Assembly (NCBI RefSeq): GCF_036090055.1
Contig: NZ_CP107970.1
Location: forward strand, 188,501-252,500
From: Nocardioides sp. NBC_00368
Lineage (GTDB): Bacteria; Actinomycetota; Actinomycetes; Propionibacteriales; Nocardioidaceae
Direction of reading: 5' to 3'
DNA: 64,000 nucleotides
Numbering within the stretch: position 1 is the first letter of the stretch; each line of letters starts with the position of its first letter. Shown one piece after another: positions 51,710 to 62,227 of this stretch. Under the pieces are notes generated by a model, which did no database searches, was not told the DNA's origin, and worked only from the letters and a program-made list of their open reading frames with translations. The translations under genes and the position numbers were made by a program.

Positions 51710-52594
51710 TTGGACGCGCTGCTCGCCCAGGTCTTCACCGGCGTCTCCGCCGGTGCGGTCCTGCTCCTCATCGCTCTCGGGCTCACCCTGACCTTCGGTC
51801 AGATGGGTGTGATCAACATGGCCCACGGCGAGTTCATCATGGCCGGCGCGTACACCGCCTACGTCGTCTCGACGATCGTCGCCAGCACCGAGCTGAGCCT
51901 GCTGATCGCGCTCCCCGCGGGGTTCGTGATCGGCGGCCTGCTCGGGCTGGCGCTCGAGGCGAGCGTGCTGCGGTGGATGTACGCCCGTCCGCTGGACACG
52001 CTGCTGGTCACCTACGGCGTCGGGCTCGTCCTGCAACAGGTCGCGCGCGACATCTTCGGGGCTCCGGCCAAGGAGGTACCCGCGCCGGGCTGGCTCGACG
52101 GCTCGATCCCGATCCTCGGCTACGACTTCCCGCTGACCAGGCTCTTCATCCTGATCCTCGCCGGGCTCTGCGTGGCGGCGCTGCTGGCCGTGCTCCGGTT
52201 CACCGCGCTCGGGCGGCAGATCCGGGCGACCGTCGGCAACCGGGACCTCGCCGAGACCATCGGCATCTCGACCCGCCGCACCGACCAGGCCACCTTCTTC
52301 ATCGGCTCCGGCCTGGCCGGCGTCGCCGGGGTGGCGCTCACGCTGCTCGGCTCGACCGGCCCCAACCTCGGCACGTCCTACATCGTGCAGGCGTTCCTGG
52401 TGGTCGTGGTCGGTGGCATCGGGCACCTCAAGGGCACCATCGTGGCGGCTCTCGGGATCGGTCTCCTCCAGGCCTTCCTCGCCCACGCCCTGACCGGGTC
52501 GGTCGCCCAGGTGATCGTCTTCCTCGCGATCGTCGCGTTCCTGCAGTTGCGTCCGCAGGGCATCCTCTCGGTCCGGACCAGGAGCCTGGCATGA
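51710..52594 (+). CDS. urtB: Urea ABC transporter permease UrtB
   Basis: 294 residues, starting with TTG at 51710, 4 bp after the urtA stop; no better start fits the conserved N-terminus (DALLAQVFTGVSAGAVLLLIALGLTLTFGQMGVINMAHGEF). About eight membrane helices of the LivH type, with FTALGRQIRATVGNRDLAETIGI facing the ATPases. Overlaps urtC by 4 bp. Confidence 0.95.
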   Translation: MDALLAQVFTGVSAGAVLLLIALGLTLTFGQMGVINMAHGEFIMAGAYTAYVVSTIVASTELSLLIALPAGFVIGGLLGLALEASVLRWMYARPLDTLLVTYGVGLVLQQVARDIFGAPAKEVPAPGWLDGSIPILGYDFPLTRLFILILAGLCVAALLAVLRFTALGRQIRATVGNRDLAETIGISTRRTDQATFFIGSGLAGVAGVALTLLGSTGPNLGTSYIVQAFLVVVVGGIGHLKGTIVAALGIGLLQAFLAHALTGSVAQVIVFLAIVAFLQLRPQGILSVRTRSLA

Positions 52595-53727
52595 GCATGA
52601 AGAAGCTCTATCCGTACGTCGGCTGGCTGCTGCTCGCGGTCGCCCTGCTCGTCCTCGCCCCGGCCGTGCTGTCGGACTTCCGGCTCGGTCTGCTGGCCAA
52701 GTACTGCTGCTACGCCATCGCCGCGGTCGGCATCGGCCTGGCCTGGGGCCGTGGCGGGATGCTGGTGCTCGGGCAGGGGCTCTACTTCGGCATCGGCGCC
52801 TACGCGATGGCGATGCACCTCAAGCTCGCCGACGCCGGCCCGGGCGGGGTGCCGGACTTCATGGCGCTCTACGGCGACGCCACGGTGCCGGGCTGGTGGG
52901 AGCCGCTGCGCAGCGGCGCTCTCGCGCTCGCCGTCATCCTCGTCCTGCCGGCACTCGTCGCGGGCCTGCTGGGCCTCGCCGTGTTCAAGCGACGGATCAA
53001 GGGGGCGTACTTCGCCATCCTGTCGCAGGCACTGGCCGCCGCCTTCGCGATCCTGCTCGTCGGTCAGGTCAAGACCACCGGCGGCGCCAACGGGCTCAAC
53101 AACTTCCAGGGTTTCTTCGGGTACGCCCTGTTCGACCCGGCCAACAAGCGGATGCTCTACTTCATCGCCGCCGGGATCCTGCTGGTCTCGATCCTGGCGA
53201 TGGCCTGGCTCTACCGCACCCGCTTCGGCGAGCTGCTGGTTGCCGTCCGCGACGGCGAGGAGCGGGTCCGCTTCCTCGGCACCGACCCGGCCAACGTGAA
53301 GCTGGCGGCGTACGTCATCGCGGCCGTCCTGGCCTCGATCGGCGGCGCGCTCTTCGTGCCGATCGCCGGGATCGTCTCGCCCGACGACGTCGGCGTGGTC
53401 GCCTCCATCGGGCTGCTCGCCGGGGTCGCGCTGGGCGGGCGGGCCTCGCTGCTCGGCCCCGCCGTCGGCGCGCTCCTGGTCGGCTATGCCGAGACCTCGC
53501 TCTCCGAGGCGTTCCCGGGGTCGTGGTCCTACTTCCAGGGAGCGCTGTTCGTGCTCGTCATCCTGCTGTTGCCGGGTGGGCTGGCGCAGCTGTTGGGGCT
53601 GGTCGGCCGGCTGAATGCTCACCGAGGTGACTCGGCGAGCGATCACTCTCCTCGCGGAGTTCCACGAGGGAAGCAGGCGCCGACCGAGGTTGCTCGGTCA
53701 GCATCCGAGGAGGCGGCAGCACGATGA
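52591..53727 (+). CDS. urtC: Urea ABC transporter permease UrtC
   Basis: 378 residues from the ATG at 52591 (ATGA overlap). A LivM-type permease with about ten helices; GLAWGRGGMLVLGQGLYFGIGAYAMAMHL and LLVAVRDGEERVRFLGTDPANVKLAAYV are diagnostic. The last 35 residues are a hydrophilic tail. Overlaps urtD by 4 bp. Confidence 0.94.
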   Translation: MSMKKLYPYVGWLLLAVALLVLAPAVLSDFRLGLLAKYCCYAIAAVGIGLAWGRGGMLVLGQGLYFGIGAYAMAMHLKLADAGPGGVPDFMALYGDATVPGWWEPLRSGALALAVILVLPALVAGLLGLAVFKRRIKGAYFAILSQALAAAFAILLVGQVKTTGGANGLNNFQGFFGYALFDPANKRMLYFIAAGILLVSILAMAWLYRTRFGELLVAVRDGEERVRFLGTDPANVKLAAYVIAAVLASIGGALFVPIAGIVSPDDVGVVASIGLLAGVALGGRASLLGPAVGALLVGYAETSLSEAFPGSWSYFQGALFVLVILLLPGGLAQLLGLVGRLNAHRGDSASDHSPRGVPRGKQAPTEVARSASEEAAAR

Positions 53728-54482
53728 CCCTGACGGTGAGCGACCTGCGGGTCGAGTTCGACGGGTTCGTCGCGATCGACGGGGTGTCCCTGACCCTCGA
53801 GCCCGGCCGGCTGCACTTCCTGATCGGCCCCAACGGAGCCGGAAAGACGACCCTGGTCGACGCCCTGACCGGCCTGGCGAAGGGGAGTGGTGAAGCGCGT
53901 TATCGCACACGCGATCTGCTCTCGCTGGCATCGCACCGGATCACCCGCCTCGGGGTGGGACGTACGTTCCAGACCGCGACGGTCTTCGAGGAGCTGAGCG
54001 TGCTGCAGAACCTCGACATCGCCGCGGGCGTGCACCGGGCGCGGTGGCGGTTGATGCTGCCGCGGCGGGGTACGCCCGAGCGGGTCGCCGAGGTGCTGGA
54101 GACGGTGGGGCTCACCGAGCTGGCGGAGCGGCAGGCCGGGGTGCTCTCGCACGGGCAGAAGCAGTGGCTGGAGATCGGCATGCTCCTGGTGCAGGACTCG
54201 TCGGTGATGCTGCTCGACGAGCCCGTCGCCGGGATGTCGGCCGAGGAACGCGAGGAGACCGGTGAGCTGCTCCGCCGGATCAGCCCGGGGCGCACCGTCG
54301 TGGTGATCGAGCACGACATGGACTTCGTCCGCCGGTTCGCCGACGTCGTCACCGTCCTGCACGCCGGGAAGGTGATCGCCGAGGGCACCGCCGCCGAGAT
54401 CCGCGAGGACGCCGAGGTGCAGCGGGTCTACCTGGGAGACACCGTCGCCGCGGTCACCGAAACCACGGAGGAGGACGCCTGA
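53724..54482 (+). CDS. urtD: Urea ABC transporter ATPase UrtD
   Basis: 252 residues. Walker A GPNGAGKTT (about 35-43), signature LSHGQKQWLEIGMLL, Walker B VMLLDEPVAGM and the switch His in VVIEHDMDF. LivG-type ATPase powering UrtBC at the inner face of the membrane. Stop and urtE start share one base (TGATG). Confidence 0.95.
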   Translation: MTLTVSDLRVEFDGFVAIDGVSLTLEPGRLHFLIGPNGAGKTTLVDALTGLAKGSGEARYRTRDLLSLASHRITRLGVGRTFQTATVFEELSVLQNLDIAAGVHRARWRLMLPRRGTPERVAEVLETVGLTELAERQAGVLSHGQKQWLEIGMLLVQDSSVMLLDEPVAGMSAEEREETGELLRRISPGRTVVVIEHDMDFVRRFADVVTVLHAGKVIAEGTAAEIREDAEVQRVYLGDTVAAVTETTEEDA

Positions 54483-55159
54483 TGCTGAGGATCGAGTCGG
54501 TCACCGGCGGCTACGGCCGCACCACGGTGCTCCACGAGGTCAGCCTCGAGGTCCCGACCGGCGCCGCGGTGGCGCTGATGGGGCACAACGGCGCCGGCAA
54601 GACGACGCTGCTCAAGGCTGCGGCCGGACTCGTCCGGCCGAAGAGCGGCCGGGTGCTGCTCGACGGCGAGGACGTCACCGTGCTGCGGCCGAGCGCACGC
54701 GTCAAGCGCGGTCTGGGCTACGTCCCGCAGGGGCAGCAGAGCTTCGGCGACATGACGGCGCTGGAGAACCTCCAGCTGGTCGGCGACCGGGCCGGGATCA
54801 GCGAGATGCTCGACCTGTTCCCGGCCCTCAAGGAGCTTCTCGGGCGACGCGCCGGGCTGCTCTCCGGCGGTCAGCGCCAGCAGCTCTCGATCGCGCGTAC
54901 GCTGCTGACCAGGCCGAGGCTGCTCATCCTCGACGAGCCGACCGAGGGCATCCAGCCCAACGTGGTCGCCGAGATCGAGCGGGTGATCTCCGAGCTCACC
55001 GGGCGCGGCGACCTCACCGTGCTGCTGGTCGAGCAGCATGTCGGGTTCGCGCTGCGTACGGCCTCTGCCTATTACATCCTCGAGTCCGGCCGGATCACCG
55101 CCCGCGGTGACGGCGGCTCCGGGGCCCACGAGCACGTCCGATCCCAGCTGGCCGTCTAG
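54482..55159 (+). CDS. urtE: Urea ABC transporter ATPase UrtE
   Basis: 225 residues. Walker A GHNGAGKTT (about 33-41), signature LLSGGQRQQLSIARTLL, Walker B LLILDEPTEGIQPN, and the His of VLLVEQHVGF. LivF-type partner of UrtD. The urease genes start 12 bp downstream. Confidence 0.95.
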   Translation: MLRIESVTGGYGRTTVLHEVSLEVPTGAAVALMGHNGAGKTTLLKAAAGLVRPKSGRVLLDGEDVTVLRPSARVKRGLGYVPQGQQSFGDMTALENLQLVGDRAGISEMLDLFPALKELLGRRAGLLSGGQRQQLSIARTLLTRPRLLILDEPTEGIQPNVVAEIERVISELTGRGDLTVLLVEQHVGFALRTASAYYILESGRITARGDGGSGAHEHVRSQLAV

Positions 55160-55171
55160 AAGGATCCACAG

Positions 55172-55474
55172 ATGCATCTGACCCCGTCCGACACCGAGAA
55201 GCTGCTGCTGTCCGTGGCCGGGATGGTCGCGCGTGACCGCCTGGCCCGAGGGGTGCTGCTCAACTACCCCGAGTCGGTCGCGCTGCTGTCCACCTGGGTG
55301 ATCGAGCGGGCCCGCGAGGGCGCCTCGGTCTCCGACCTGATGACGCAGGGGCGTGCCGTGCTGAACCGCGAGCAGGTCATGCCCGACGTGGTCGACATGC
55401 TCGTCGAGGTGCAGGTCGAGGCGACCTTCCCCGACGGGCGCAAGCTCGTCACCATCCACCAGCCCATCGCCTGA
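55172..55474 (+). CDS. ureA: Urease gamma subunit
   Basis: 100 residues, the standard gamma-subunit size: MHLTPSDTEKLLLSVAGMVARDRLARG, LNYPESVALLSTWVIERAREG, and a C-terminal VQVEATFPDGRKLVTIHQPI. With UreB and UreC it forms the nickel enzyme that splits urea to ammonia and CO2. AGAAGGA lies upstream. Confidence 0.97.
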   Translation: MHLTPSDTEKLLLSVAGMVARDRLARGVLLNYPESVALLSTWVIERAREGASVSDLMTQGRAVLNREQVMPDVVDMLVEVQVEATFPDGRKLVTIHQPIA

Positions 55475-55483
55475 GGCGGCCCC

Positions 55484-55819
55484 ATGTCTGTGCAGTCCAG
55501 AGGACCCGGAGCCGTACGCGTCGCCGAGGGCACCATCCACCTCAACGCCGATCGGGGCGAGTCGGAGCGGCGCACCCTGGTCGTCCTCAACACCGGTGAC
55601 CGGCCGGTCCAGATCGGCTCCCACATCCACCTCCCCGAGGTGAACTCGGCTCTCTCCTTCGACCGGGAGGCCGCCGAAGGGTTCCGGCTCGACATCCCCG
55701 CCGGCACCTCGCGCAGGTTCGAGCCGGGGGCGTCCCGCGAGGTCGCGATCGTCGCGCTCAAGGGCGCGCGTCGCGTGCCCGGCCTGCAGATCAAGCACAG
55801 CCAGACCAAGGAGGCGTGA
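55484..55819 (+). CDS. ureB: Urease beta subunit
   Basis: 111 residues. The family core is present (LNADRGESERRTLVVLNTGDRPVQIGSHIHLPEVN, then FEPGASREVAIVALKGARRVPGL). Slightly longer than usual at the N-terminus. Overlaps ureC by 4 bp. Confidence 0.96.
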   Translation: MSVQSRGPGAVRVAEGTIHLNADRGESERRTLVVLNTGDRPVQIGSHIHLPEVNSALSFDREAAEGFRLDIPAGTSRRFEPGASREVAIVALKGARRVPGLQIKHSQTKEA

Positions 55820-57513
55820 CGGTGGAGATCAGCAGGACCGAGTACGCCGCGCTCTACGGCCCCACCACCGGCGACCAGGTGCGGCTCGGTGACACCGATC
55901 TGTGGATCGAGGTCGAGGACGACCTGACCGCCGGCGGCGAGGAGTCGGTCTTCGGCGGTGGCAAGTCGATCCGTGAGTCGATGAACCAGTCCACGGTGCC
56001 TCGGGCGGAGGGTGCTCTCGACACGGTGATCACCAACGCTCTCGTGCTCGACCACTGGGGCATCGTCCGGGCCGACGTGGGGATCCGCGGCGGCCGGATC
56101 GTCGCCCTGGGCCGCTCCGGCAACCCCGACATCGCCGACGGCGTCCACCCCGACCTGGTCATCGGGCCGGGCACCGACGTGGTCAGCGGCGAGGGAAAGA
56201 TCCTCACCGCCGGGGCGATCGACATCCACGTACATCTCCTCTCCCGGTCCCAGATCGTCGAGGCGATCTCGACCGGGATCACCACGATCGGAGGCGGGGG
56301 CACCGGGCCCTCGGAGGGCTCCAAGGCCACCACGGTCACCCCCGGGCCGTGGCACCTCGAGACCATCCACCGGGCCCTCGACGACCTGCCGGTCAACCTC
56401 CTGCTGATGGGCAAGGGCAACACCGTCTCTGCCGCCGGGCTGGCCGAGCAGGCGCTGGCGGGCGCCGCCGCCTACAAGGTCCACGAGGACTGGGGCTCGA
56501 CCCCGGCAGCGATCGATGCCGCTCTCAAGGCCGCCGACGAGCACGGCCTGCAGGTGGCGCTGCACTCCGACTCGCTCAACGAGGCGGGCTACCTGGAGTC
56601 GACCGTGGCGGCGATCGCCGGCCGCTCGATCCACGCCTTCCACGCCGAGGGCGCCGGGGGAGGGCACGCGCCCGACATCCTCTCGGTCGCCTCGCTGCCC
56701 TACGTCATCCCGGGCTCGACCAACCCGACCCTGCCGCACACCGTCAACACCGTCGCCGAGCACCTCGACATGCTGATGGTCTGCCACCACCTCAACCCGC
56801 GGGTGCCCGAGGACCTGGCCTTCGCCGAGTCCCGGATCCGGGCGACCACGATCGCCGCCGAGGACGTGCTCCACGATCTCGGAGCACTGTCGGTCACCTC
56901 CTCCGACGCCCAGGCGATGGGCCGCGTCGGCGAGGTCATCTGCCGCACCTGGCAGGTCGCCCACGCGATGAAGGCCCGGCTCGGCTCGCTGGGCGGTGCC
57001 GCGGACAACATCCGAGCGAAGAGGTACGTCGCGAAGTACACGATCAACCCCGCGATCGCTCACGGGATCGCCGCCGAGGTGGGCTCCGTGGAGCCCGGCA
57101 AGATGGCCGACCTGGTCCTGTGGGACCCGCGGTTCTTCGGCATCCGTCCCGAGGTCGTGATGAAGGCCGGCGTCCTGGTCTGGGGCGCTCTCGGCGACCC
57201 GAACGCCTCGATCCCGACCCCGCAGCCGGTGCTCATGCGGCCGACGCTGGTCGGGCCGGGCGCTGACCACGCGATCTCGTTCGTCTCCCCGGCGGCTCTC
57301 GACGCCGGGCTGGCCGAGCGGCTCGGCCTGCGCCGCCGCCTCGTCGGCATCGAGCCGACCCGGGAGATCGGGAAGGCGCAGATGATCAACAACTCCGCGA
57401 CCCCGGACATCCGGGTCGAGCCGGAGACGTTCCGCATCCACGTCGACGGCGAGCTGATCGAGCCCGCCCCCGCGACCGAGCTGCCGCTGACGCAGCTCTA
57501 CTCGATGTTCTGA
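55816..57513 (+). CDS. ureC: Urease alpha subunit (catalytic)
   Basis: 565 residues from the GTG at 55816 (GTGA overlap). Nickel-site residues are conserved: HVH in AIDIHVHLL, the carbamylated Lys in AAYKVHEDWGSTP, His in QVALHSDSLNEAGYLE and HAFHAEGAGGGHAPDI, and Asp in TSSDAQAMGR; the mobile flap Cys-His is in MLMVCHHLN. All catalytic positions are present, although the N-terminal segment (GEESVFGGGKSIRESMNQ) differs from the usual form. Confidence 0.97.
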   Translation: MTVEISRTEYAALYGPTTGDQVRLGDTDLWIEVEDDLTAGGEESVFGGGKSIRESMNQSTVPRAEGALDTVITNALVLDHWGIVRADVGIRGGRIVALGRSGNPDIADGVHPDLVIGPGTDVVSGEGKILTAGAIDIHVHLLSRSQIVEAISTGITTIGGGGTGPSEGSKATTVTPGPWHLETIHRALDDLPVNLLLMGKGNTVSAAGLAEQALAGAAAYKVHEDWGSTPAAIDAALKAADEHGLQVALHSDSLNEAGYLESTVAAIAGRSIHAFHAEGAGGGHAPDILSVASLPYVIPGSTNPTLPHTVNTVAEHLDMLMVCHHLNPRVPEDLAFAESRIRATTIAAEDVLHDLGALSVTSSDAQAMGRVGEVICRTWQVAHAMKARLGSLGGAADNIRAKRYVAKYTINPAIAHGIAAEVGSVEPGKMADLVLWDPRFFGIRPEVVMKAGVLVWGALGDPNASIPTPQPVLMRPTLVGPGADHAISFVSPAALDAGLAERLGLRRRLVGIEPTREIGKAQMINNSATPDIRVEPETFRIHVDGELIEPAPATELPLTQLYSMF

Positions 57514-57518
57514 GCGCG

Positions 57519-58181
57519 ATGTCCGAGAACCTGCTCATGATGCTGCTGGCCGACGCCCGCCTCCCGGTCGCCGGCCACACCCAGTCGGGCCAGCTGGAGG
57601 CGGCCGTACGCTCCGGCCTCACCGCCGAGCAGGTGCCGGTCTTCATGCGGTCGCGACTGGCCAGCGTCGTACGGGTCGAGGCCGGGACGGCCGCGGTGGC
57701 GCTGCACCGGCTGCGCGCCGGTCTGCCCTTGGAGGCGGTCCTGGACGCCTGGGCGGCCCGCACCCCGGCGGCGCCGATGCGGGACACCTCGCGCACCCTC
57801 GGTCGGGCGCTGTTGCGGCTGGTCAGGCGGCTGTTCCCGGACTCGGCGCACGTCGCCGAGGTGGCCGCTCTCGAGCGGCCGTGCCGTCCGCTCGTCCTGG
57901 CCGCGGCGGCCGCCGAGGGTGGCCTCGCGCCGGCGTCGCTGGGCCGGCTGGTGGCGTACGACGACCTGCAGACCGTCGCCTCGGCAGCCCTCAAGCTGCT
58001 GCCCCTCGACCCGCTCGACGCCACCTCGTGGGTGCACGACCTGCTCCCCGAGGCCGAGCGGGTCGCCGCCGAGGTCGCGCCGCTCACCGACCCTCACCAG
58101 ATCCCGGCGCCCAGCGCGCCCCAGCTCGACCTGTGGGCCCTCGCCCACGCCGACACGACCAGGAGGTTGTTCAGTGCCTGA
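57519..58181 (+). CDS. ureF: Urease accessory protein UreF
   Basis: 220 residues, helical, with LMMLLADARLPVAGHTQSGQLEAAVRSGL at the N-terminus and a helical C-terminus with RLVAYDDLQTVASAALKLLPLDP. UreF works with UreD and UreG to load nickel into apo-urease. It begins 5 bp after ureC and overlaps ureG by 8 bp. Confidence 0.92.
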   Translation: MSENLLMMLLADARLPVAGHTQSGQLEAAVRSGLTAEQVPVFMRSRLASVVRVEAGTAAVALHRLRAGLPLEAVLDAWAARTPAAPMRDTSRTLGRALLRLVRRLFPDSAHVAEVAALERPCRPLVLAAAAAEGGLAPASLGRLVAYDDLQTVASAALKLLPLDPLDATSWVHDLLPEAERVAAEVAPLTDPHQIPAPSAPQLDLWALAHADTTRRLFSA

Positions 58182-58929
58182 AACTGTGAAGAAGGATGGG
58201 ACGACGAACGGCAGGGGACTGCGCGTCGGGGTGTGCGGCCCCGTCGGGACCGGCAAGAGCTCGCTGATCGCGCTGCTGTGCCGCGAGCTCTCCGCCGACC
58301 TGGAGATCGGCGTGGTCACCAACGACATCTACACAGACGAGGACGCCCGCTTCCTCCGCTCCGCCGGTGTGCTCGACCCGGCCCGCATCCGGGCCGTCGA
58401 GACGGGCGCCTGCCCGCACACCGCGATCCGTGACGACGTCACCGCCAACCTGATCGCCGTCGAGGAGCTCGAGGAGGAGTTCGCGCCGCTGGACGTGGTC
58501 CTGGTCGAGTCGGGCGGCGACAACCTCACCGCGACGTTCTCCCCGGCCCTGGTCGACACCCAGATCTTCCTGATCGACGTCGCCGGCGGCGGCGACGTCG
58601 CCCGCAAGGGTGGCCCCGGCATCGAGCGCGCCGACCTGCTGGTGGTCAACAAGACCGACCTGGCCCCGTACGTCGGTGTCGACCCGGCCGCGATGGTCTC
58701 CGACGCGGGGTCGGTGCGCGAGGGCCGTCCGGTCATCGCCCTCTCCCGCACCGACCCGGCCTCCGTCGAGGAGCTGATCGCCTGGGTGAGGTCGGAGCTG
58801 ACCCGACACCGTGGCGGGTCCCTCGTCCCCGCCGACCCGGGTCCGATGGCGCCGCACTTCCACGCCGACGGGACCAGCCACGCCCACGAGCACGACGCCG
58901 AGCATGTCCACGACCATCAGCACGCCTGA
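58174..58929 (+). CDS. ureG: Urease accessory GTPase UreG with His-rich tail
   Basis: 251 residues from the GTG at 58174 (AGGAGG 7 bp upstream). P-loop GPVGTGKSS (about 22-30), VVTNDIYTDEDARFL, the metal-binding CPHTAIRDD, ESGGDNLTATFSP and NKTDLAPYVG. GTPase that delivers nickel. The last 25 residues contain nine histidines and many acidic residues; most UreG proteins with a His-rich stretch have it at the N-terminus. No ureE is in the cluster, so the tail may replace its nickel storage (inference). Confidence 0.95.
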   Translation: MPETVKKDGTTNGRGLRVGVCGPVGTGKSSLIALLCRELSADLEIGVVTNDIYTDEDARFLRSAGVLDPARIRAVETGACPHTAIRDDVTANLIAVEELEEEFAPLDVVLVESGGDNLTATFSPALVDTQIFLIDVAGGGDVARKGGPGIERADLLVVNKTDLAPYVGVDPAAMVSDAGSVREGRPVIALSRTDPASVEELIAWVRSELTRHRGGSLVPADPGPMAPHFHADGTSHAHEHDAEHVHDHQHA

Positions 58930-59656
58930 GCTGGCCAACGGCTCCCTGACCCGGGTGCGGGTCGGGGCGGTCGACGGCGGCCGGGTGCGGGTGCAGACCG
59001 AGGTCGCCGGCCCGGCGACCGCGCCGGCGCTGCGCCCGATGCTGATCGCCAGCGACGACCGGTCGGCGCGGATCTCGCTGGTCCCCGACGGCGCGATGCT
59101 GCTGGCCGGCGACCACGTCACGATCGAGGTCGAGGTGGGGGAGGGCGCGCGCCTGACCCTGGTCGAGCCAGCCGGGACGGTGGCGTACGACATGGACGGC
59201 GGCCACGCGTCCTGGTCGGTCCGGATCACCCTCGCGGCGGGCGCCGGCCTGGTCTGGGCCGGCGAGCCGTTCGTCGTCTCCGCCGGTGCGGATGTCACCC
59301 GTGACACCCGGGTCACCCTCGCTCACGGTGCGAGGCTCGCCCTCCGCGAGACCCTGGTCCTCGGCCGCCACGGCGAGCGCCCGGGTCGGGCGAGCACCAC
59401 CTGGGAGGCCTACGACCATGACGGTCGCCCGTTCCTGGTCGAATCCCTCGACCTGGACGCGGACTCGCTGGCCCCCGGGCTCCTCGGGCCGCACCGGGTG
59501 CTCGCGTCGGTCACGGCGCTCGGGTGCGAGGTACCGCCCGACGCCTGCCCGGACGGCAGGCTCGACCTCGAGCACGGCGGGACGCTGTGGCGCCATCTGG
59601 CGAGCCAGACCCACGAGATCCCGGAACACCCCTGGGAATGCGCCAGGACTGGTTGA
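58904..59656 (+). CDS. ureD: Urease accessory protein UreD
   Basis: 250 residues from the ATG at 58904, overlapping ureG by 26 bp; a later GTG is possible. Beta-rich UreD pattern: RPMLIASDDRSARISLVPDGAMLLAGDHVTIEVEVG, EPAGTVAYD, GLVWAGEPFVVSAGADVTRDTRV. Scaffold for nickel insertion with UreF and UreG. Last urease gene. Confidence 0.9.
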   Translation: MSTTISTPELANGSLTRVRVGAVDGGRVRVQTEVAGPATAPALRPMLIASDDRSARISLVPDGAMLLAGDHVTIEVEVGEGARLTLVEPAGTVAYDMDGGHASWSVRITLAAGAGLVWAGEPFVVSAGADVTRDTRVTLAHGARLALRETLVLGRHGERPGRASTTWEAYDHDGRPFLVESLDLDADSLAPGLLGPHRVLASVTALGCEVPPDACPDGRLDLEHGGTLWRHLASQTHEIPEHPWECARTG

Positions 59657-59668
59657 GGTTTCAACGGC

Positions 59669-60694
59669 GTGACTGAGATCGAGTTCGGCCTGGATACCTT
59701 CGGCGGGGTCACCCGCGACGCCGAGGGCAAGCCGCAGCACCACGCGCAGGTGATCCGCAACATCGTCGAGGAGGGCGTGCTCGCCGACCGGGTCGGGCTC
59801 GACTTCTTCGGGGTGGGGGAGCACCACCGCCGTGATTTCGCCGTCTCCAGCCCGGAGATGGTGCTCGCCGCGGTCGCCTCCCGCACCGAGCGGCTGCGTC
59901 TCGGCTCCGCGGTGACCGTGCTCAGCTCCGACGACCCGGTGCGGGTCTTCGAGCGGTTCGCCACCCTCGACGCGGTCTCGAACGGCCGTGCCGAGATCGT
60001 CGCCGGGCGCGGCTCGTTCACCGAGTCGTTCCCGCTGTTCGGCTTCGACCTCGCCGACTACGAGGAGCTCTTCGAGGAGCGCCTCGAGCTGCTCGCCGCG
60101 CTCCTGAAGGAGGAGAAGGTCACCTGGGAGGGCCGCACCCGTGCGGCGCTCACCGACCAGGAGGTCTTCCCGCGCACCGAGAACGGCCTGACCGCCTGGG
60201 TCGGCGTCGGCGGCAGCCCGGAGTCGGTCGTACGCACCGCCCGTCACGGCTTCGGCCTCTTCCTGGCCATCATCGGCGGACCGGCCGACCGGTTCGCGCC
60301 CTACATCGACCTCTTCGAGCGCGCCCAGGACGAGTTCGGCGAGCCGCGGAAACGCGTCGCCGTCCACTCGCCCGGGTTCATCGCCGAGACCGACGAGCAG
60401 GCCCGCGAGACGGTCTACGAGGGCTGGCTGGCGATGCGCACCCAGATCGGCCGCGAGCGCGGCTGGCCGCCGCCGCGGCCCGGCGACTTCGAGCGCGAGA
60501 TCGAGGGCGGGTCCCTCTACGTCGGCTCGCCCGAGACGGTCGCCCGGAAGCTGGCCGGCACCATCAAGGTGCTCGGCGTCGACCGGTTCGACCTGAAGTA
60601 CGACCAGGGCCAGGTGCGCCACGAGGACCTGATGGGCTCGATCGAGCTCTACGGCACCCGGGTCGTGCCGCTCGTCAAGGACATGCTGGGCTGA
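59669..60694 (+). CDS. LLM-class flavin-dependent oxidoreductase
   Basis: 341 residues, GTG start at 59669, 12 bp after ureD and probably cotranscribed. Luciferase-like barrel: FGLDTFGGV, LDFFGVGEHHRRDFAVSSPEMVLAAVASRTERLRLGS, SDDPVRVFERFATLDAVSNGRAEIVAGRGSF. It likely uses reduced flavin (FMNH2 or F420) to oxidise an unknown substrate, perhaps a nitrogen compound given its neighbours. Ends in a terminator hairpin. Confidence 0.9.
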   Translation: MTEIEFGLDTFGGVTRDAEGKPQHHAQVIRNIVEEGVLADRVGLDFFGVGEHHRRDFAVSSPEMVLAAVASRTERLRLGSAVTVLSSDDPVRVFERFATLDAVSNGRAEIVAGRGSFTESFPLFGFDLADYEELFEERLELLAALLKEEKVTWEGRTRAALTDQEVFPRTENGLTAWVGVGGSPESVVRTARHGFGLFLAIIGGPADRFAPYIDLFERAQDEFGEPRKRVAVHSPGFIAETDEQARETVYEGWLAMRTQIGRERGWPPPRPGDFEREIEGGSLYVGSPETVARKLAGTIKVLGVDRFDLKYDQGQVRHEDLMGSIELYGTRVVPLVKDMLG

Positions 60695-60713
60695 TCTGAC
60701 CCGATCAGCCCAG
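60686..60713. terminator. Terminator between the LLM oxidoreductase and NCS2 genes
   Basis: CTGGGCTGATC (60686-60696) and its complement (60703-60713) form a perfect 11-bp stem with a 6-base loop. The left arm overlaps the oxidoreductase stop. It serves the two convergent genes. Confidence 0.85.
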
Positions 60714-60717
60714 CCCG

Positions 60718-62177
<1,460 letters not shown>

Positions 62178-62178
<1 letters not shown>

Positions 62179-62205
62179 GCCCCGCATCTTCGCAGATGCG
62201 GGGCG
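62178..62205 (-). terminator. Hairpin at the 5' edge of the NCS2 gene
   Basis: CGCCCCGCATCT and AGATGCGGGGCG are perfect 12-bp arms around TCGC. On the minus strand it starts 22 bp after the GH92 stop and its last base is the first base of the NCS2 start codon. It may terminate GH92 transcription, or control entry of polymerase or ribosomes into the NCS2 gene. Confidence 0.7.
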
Positions 62206-62227
62206 CTCGCTCGGGGAAGGGCGCTGG

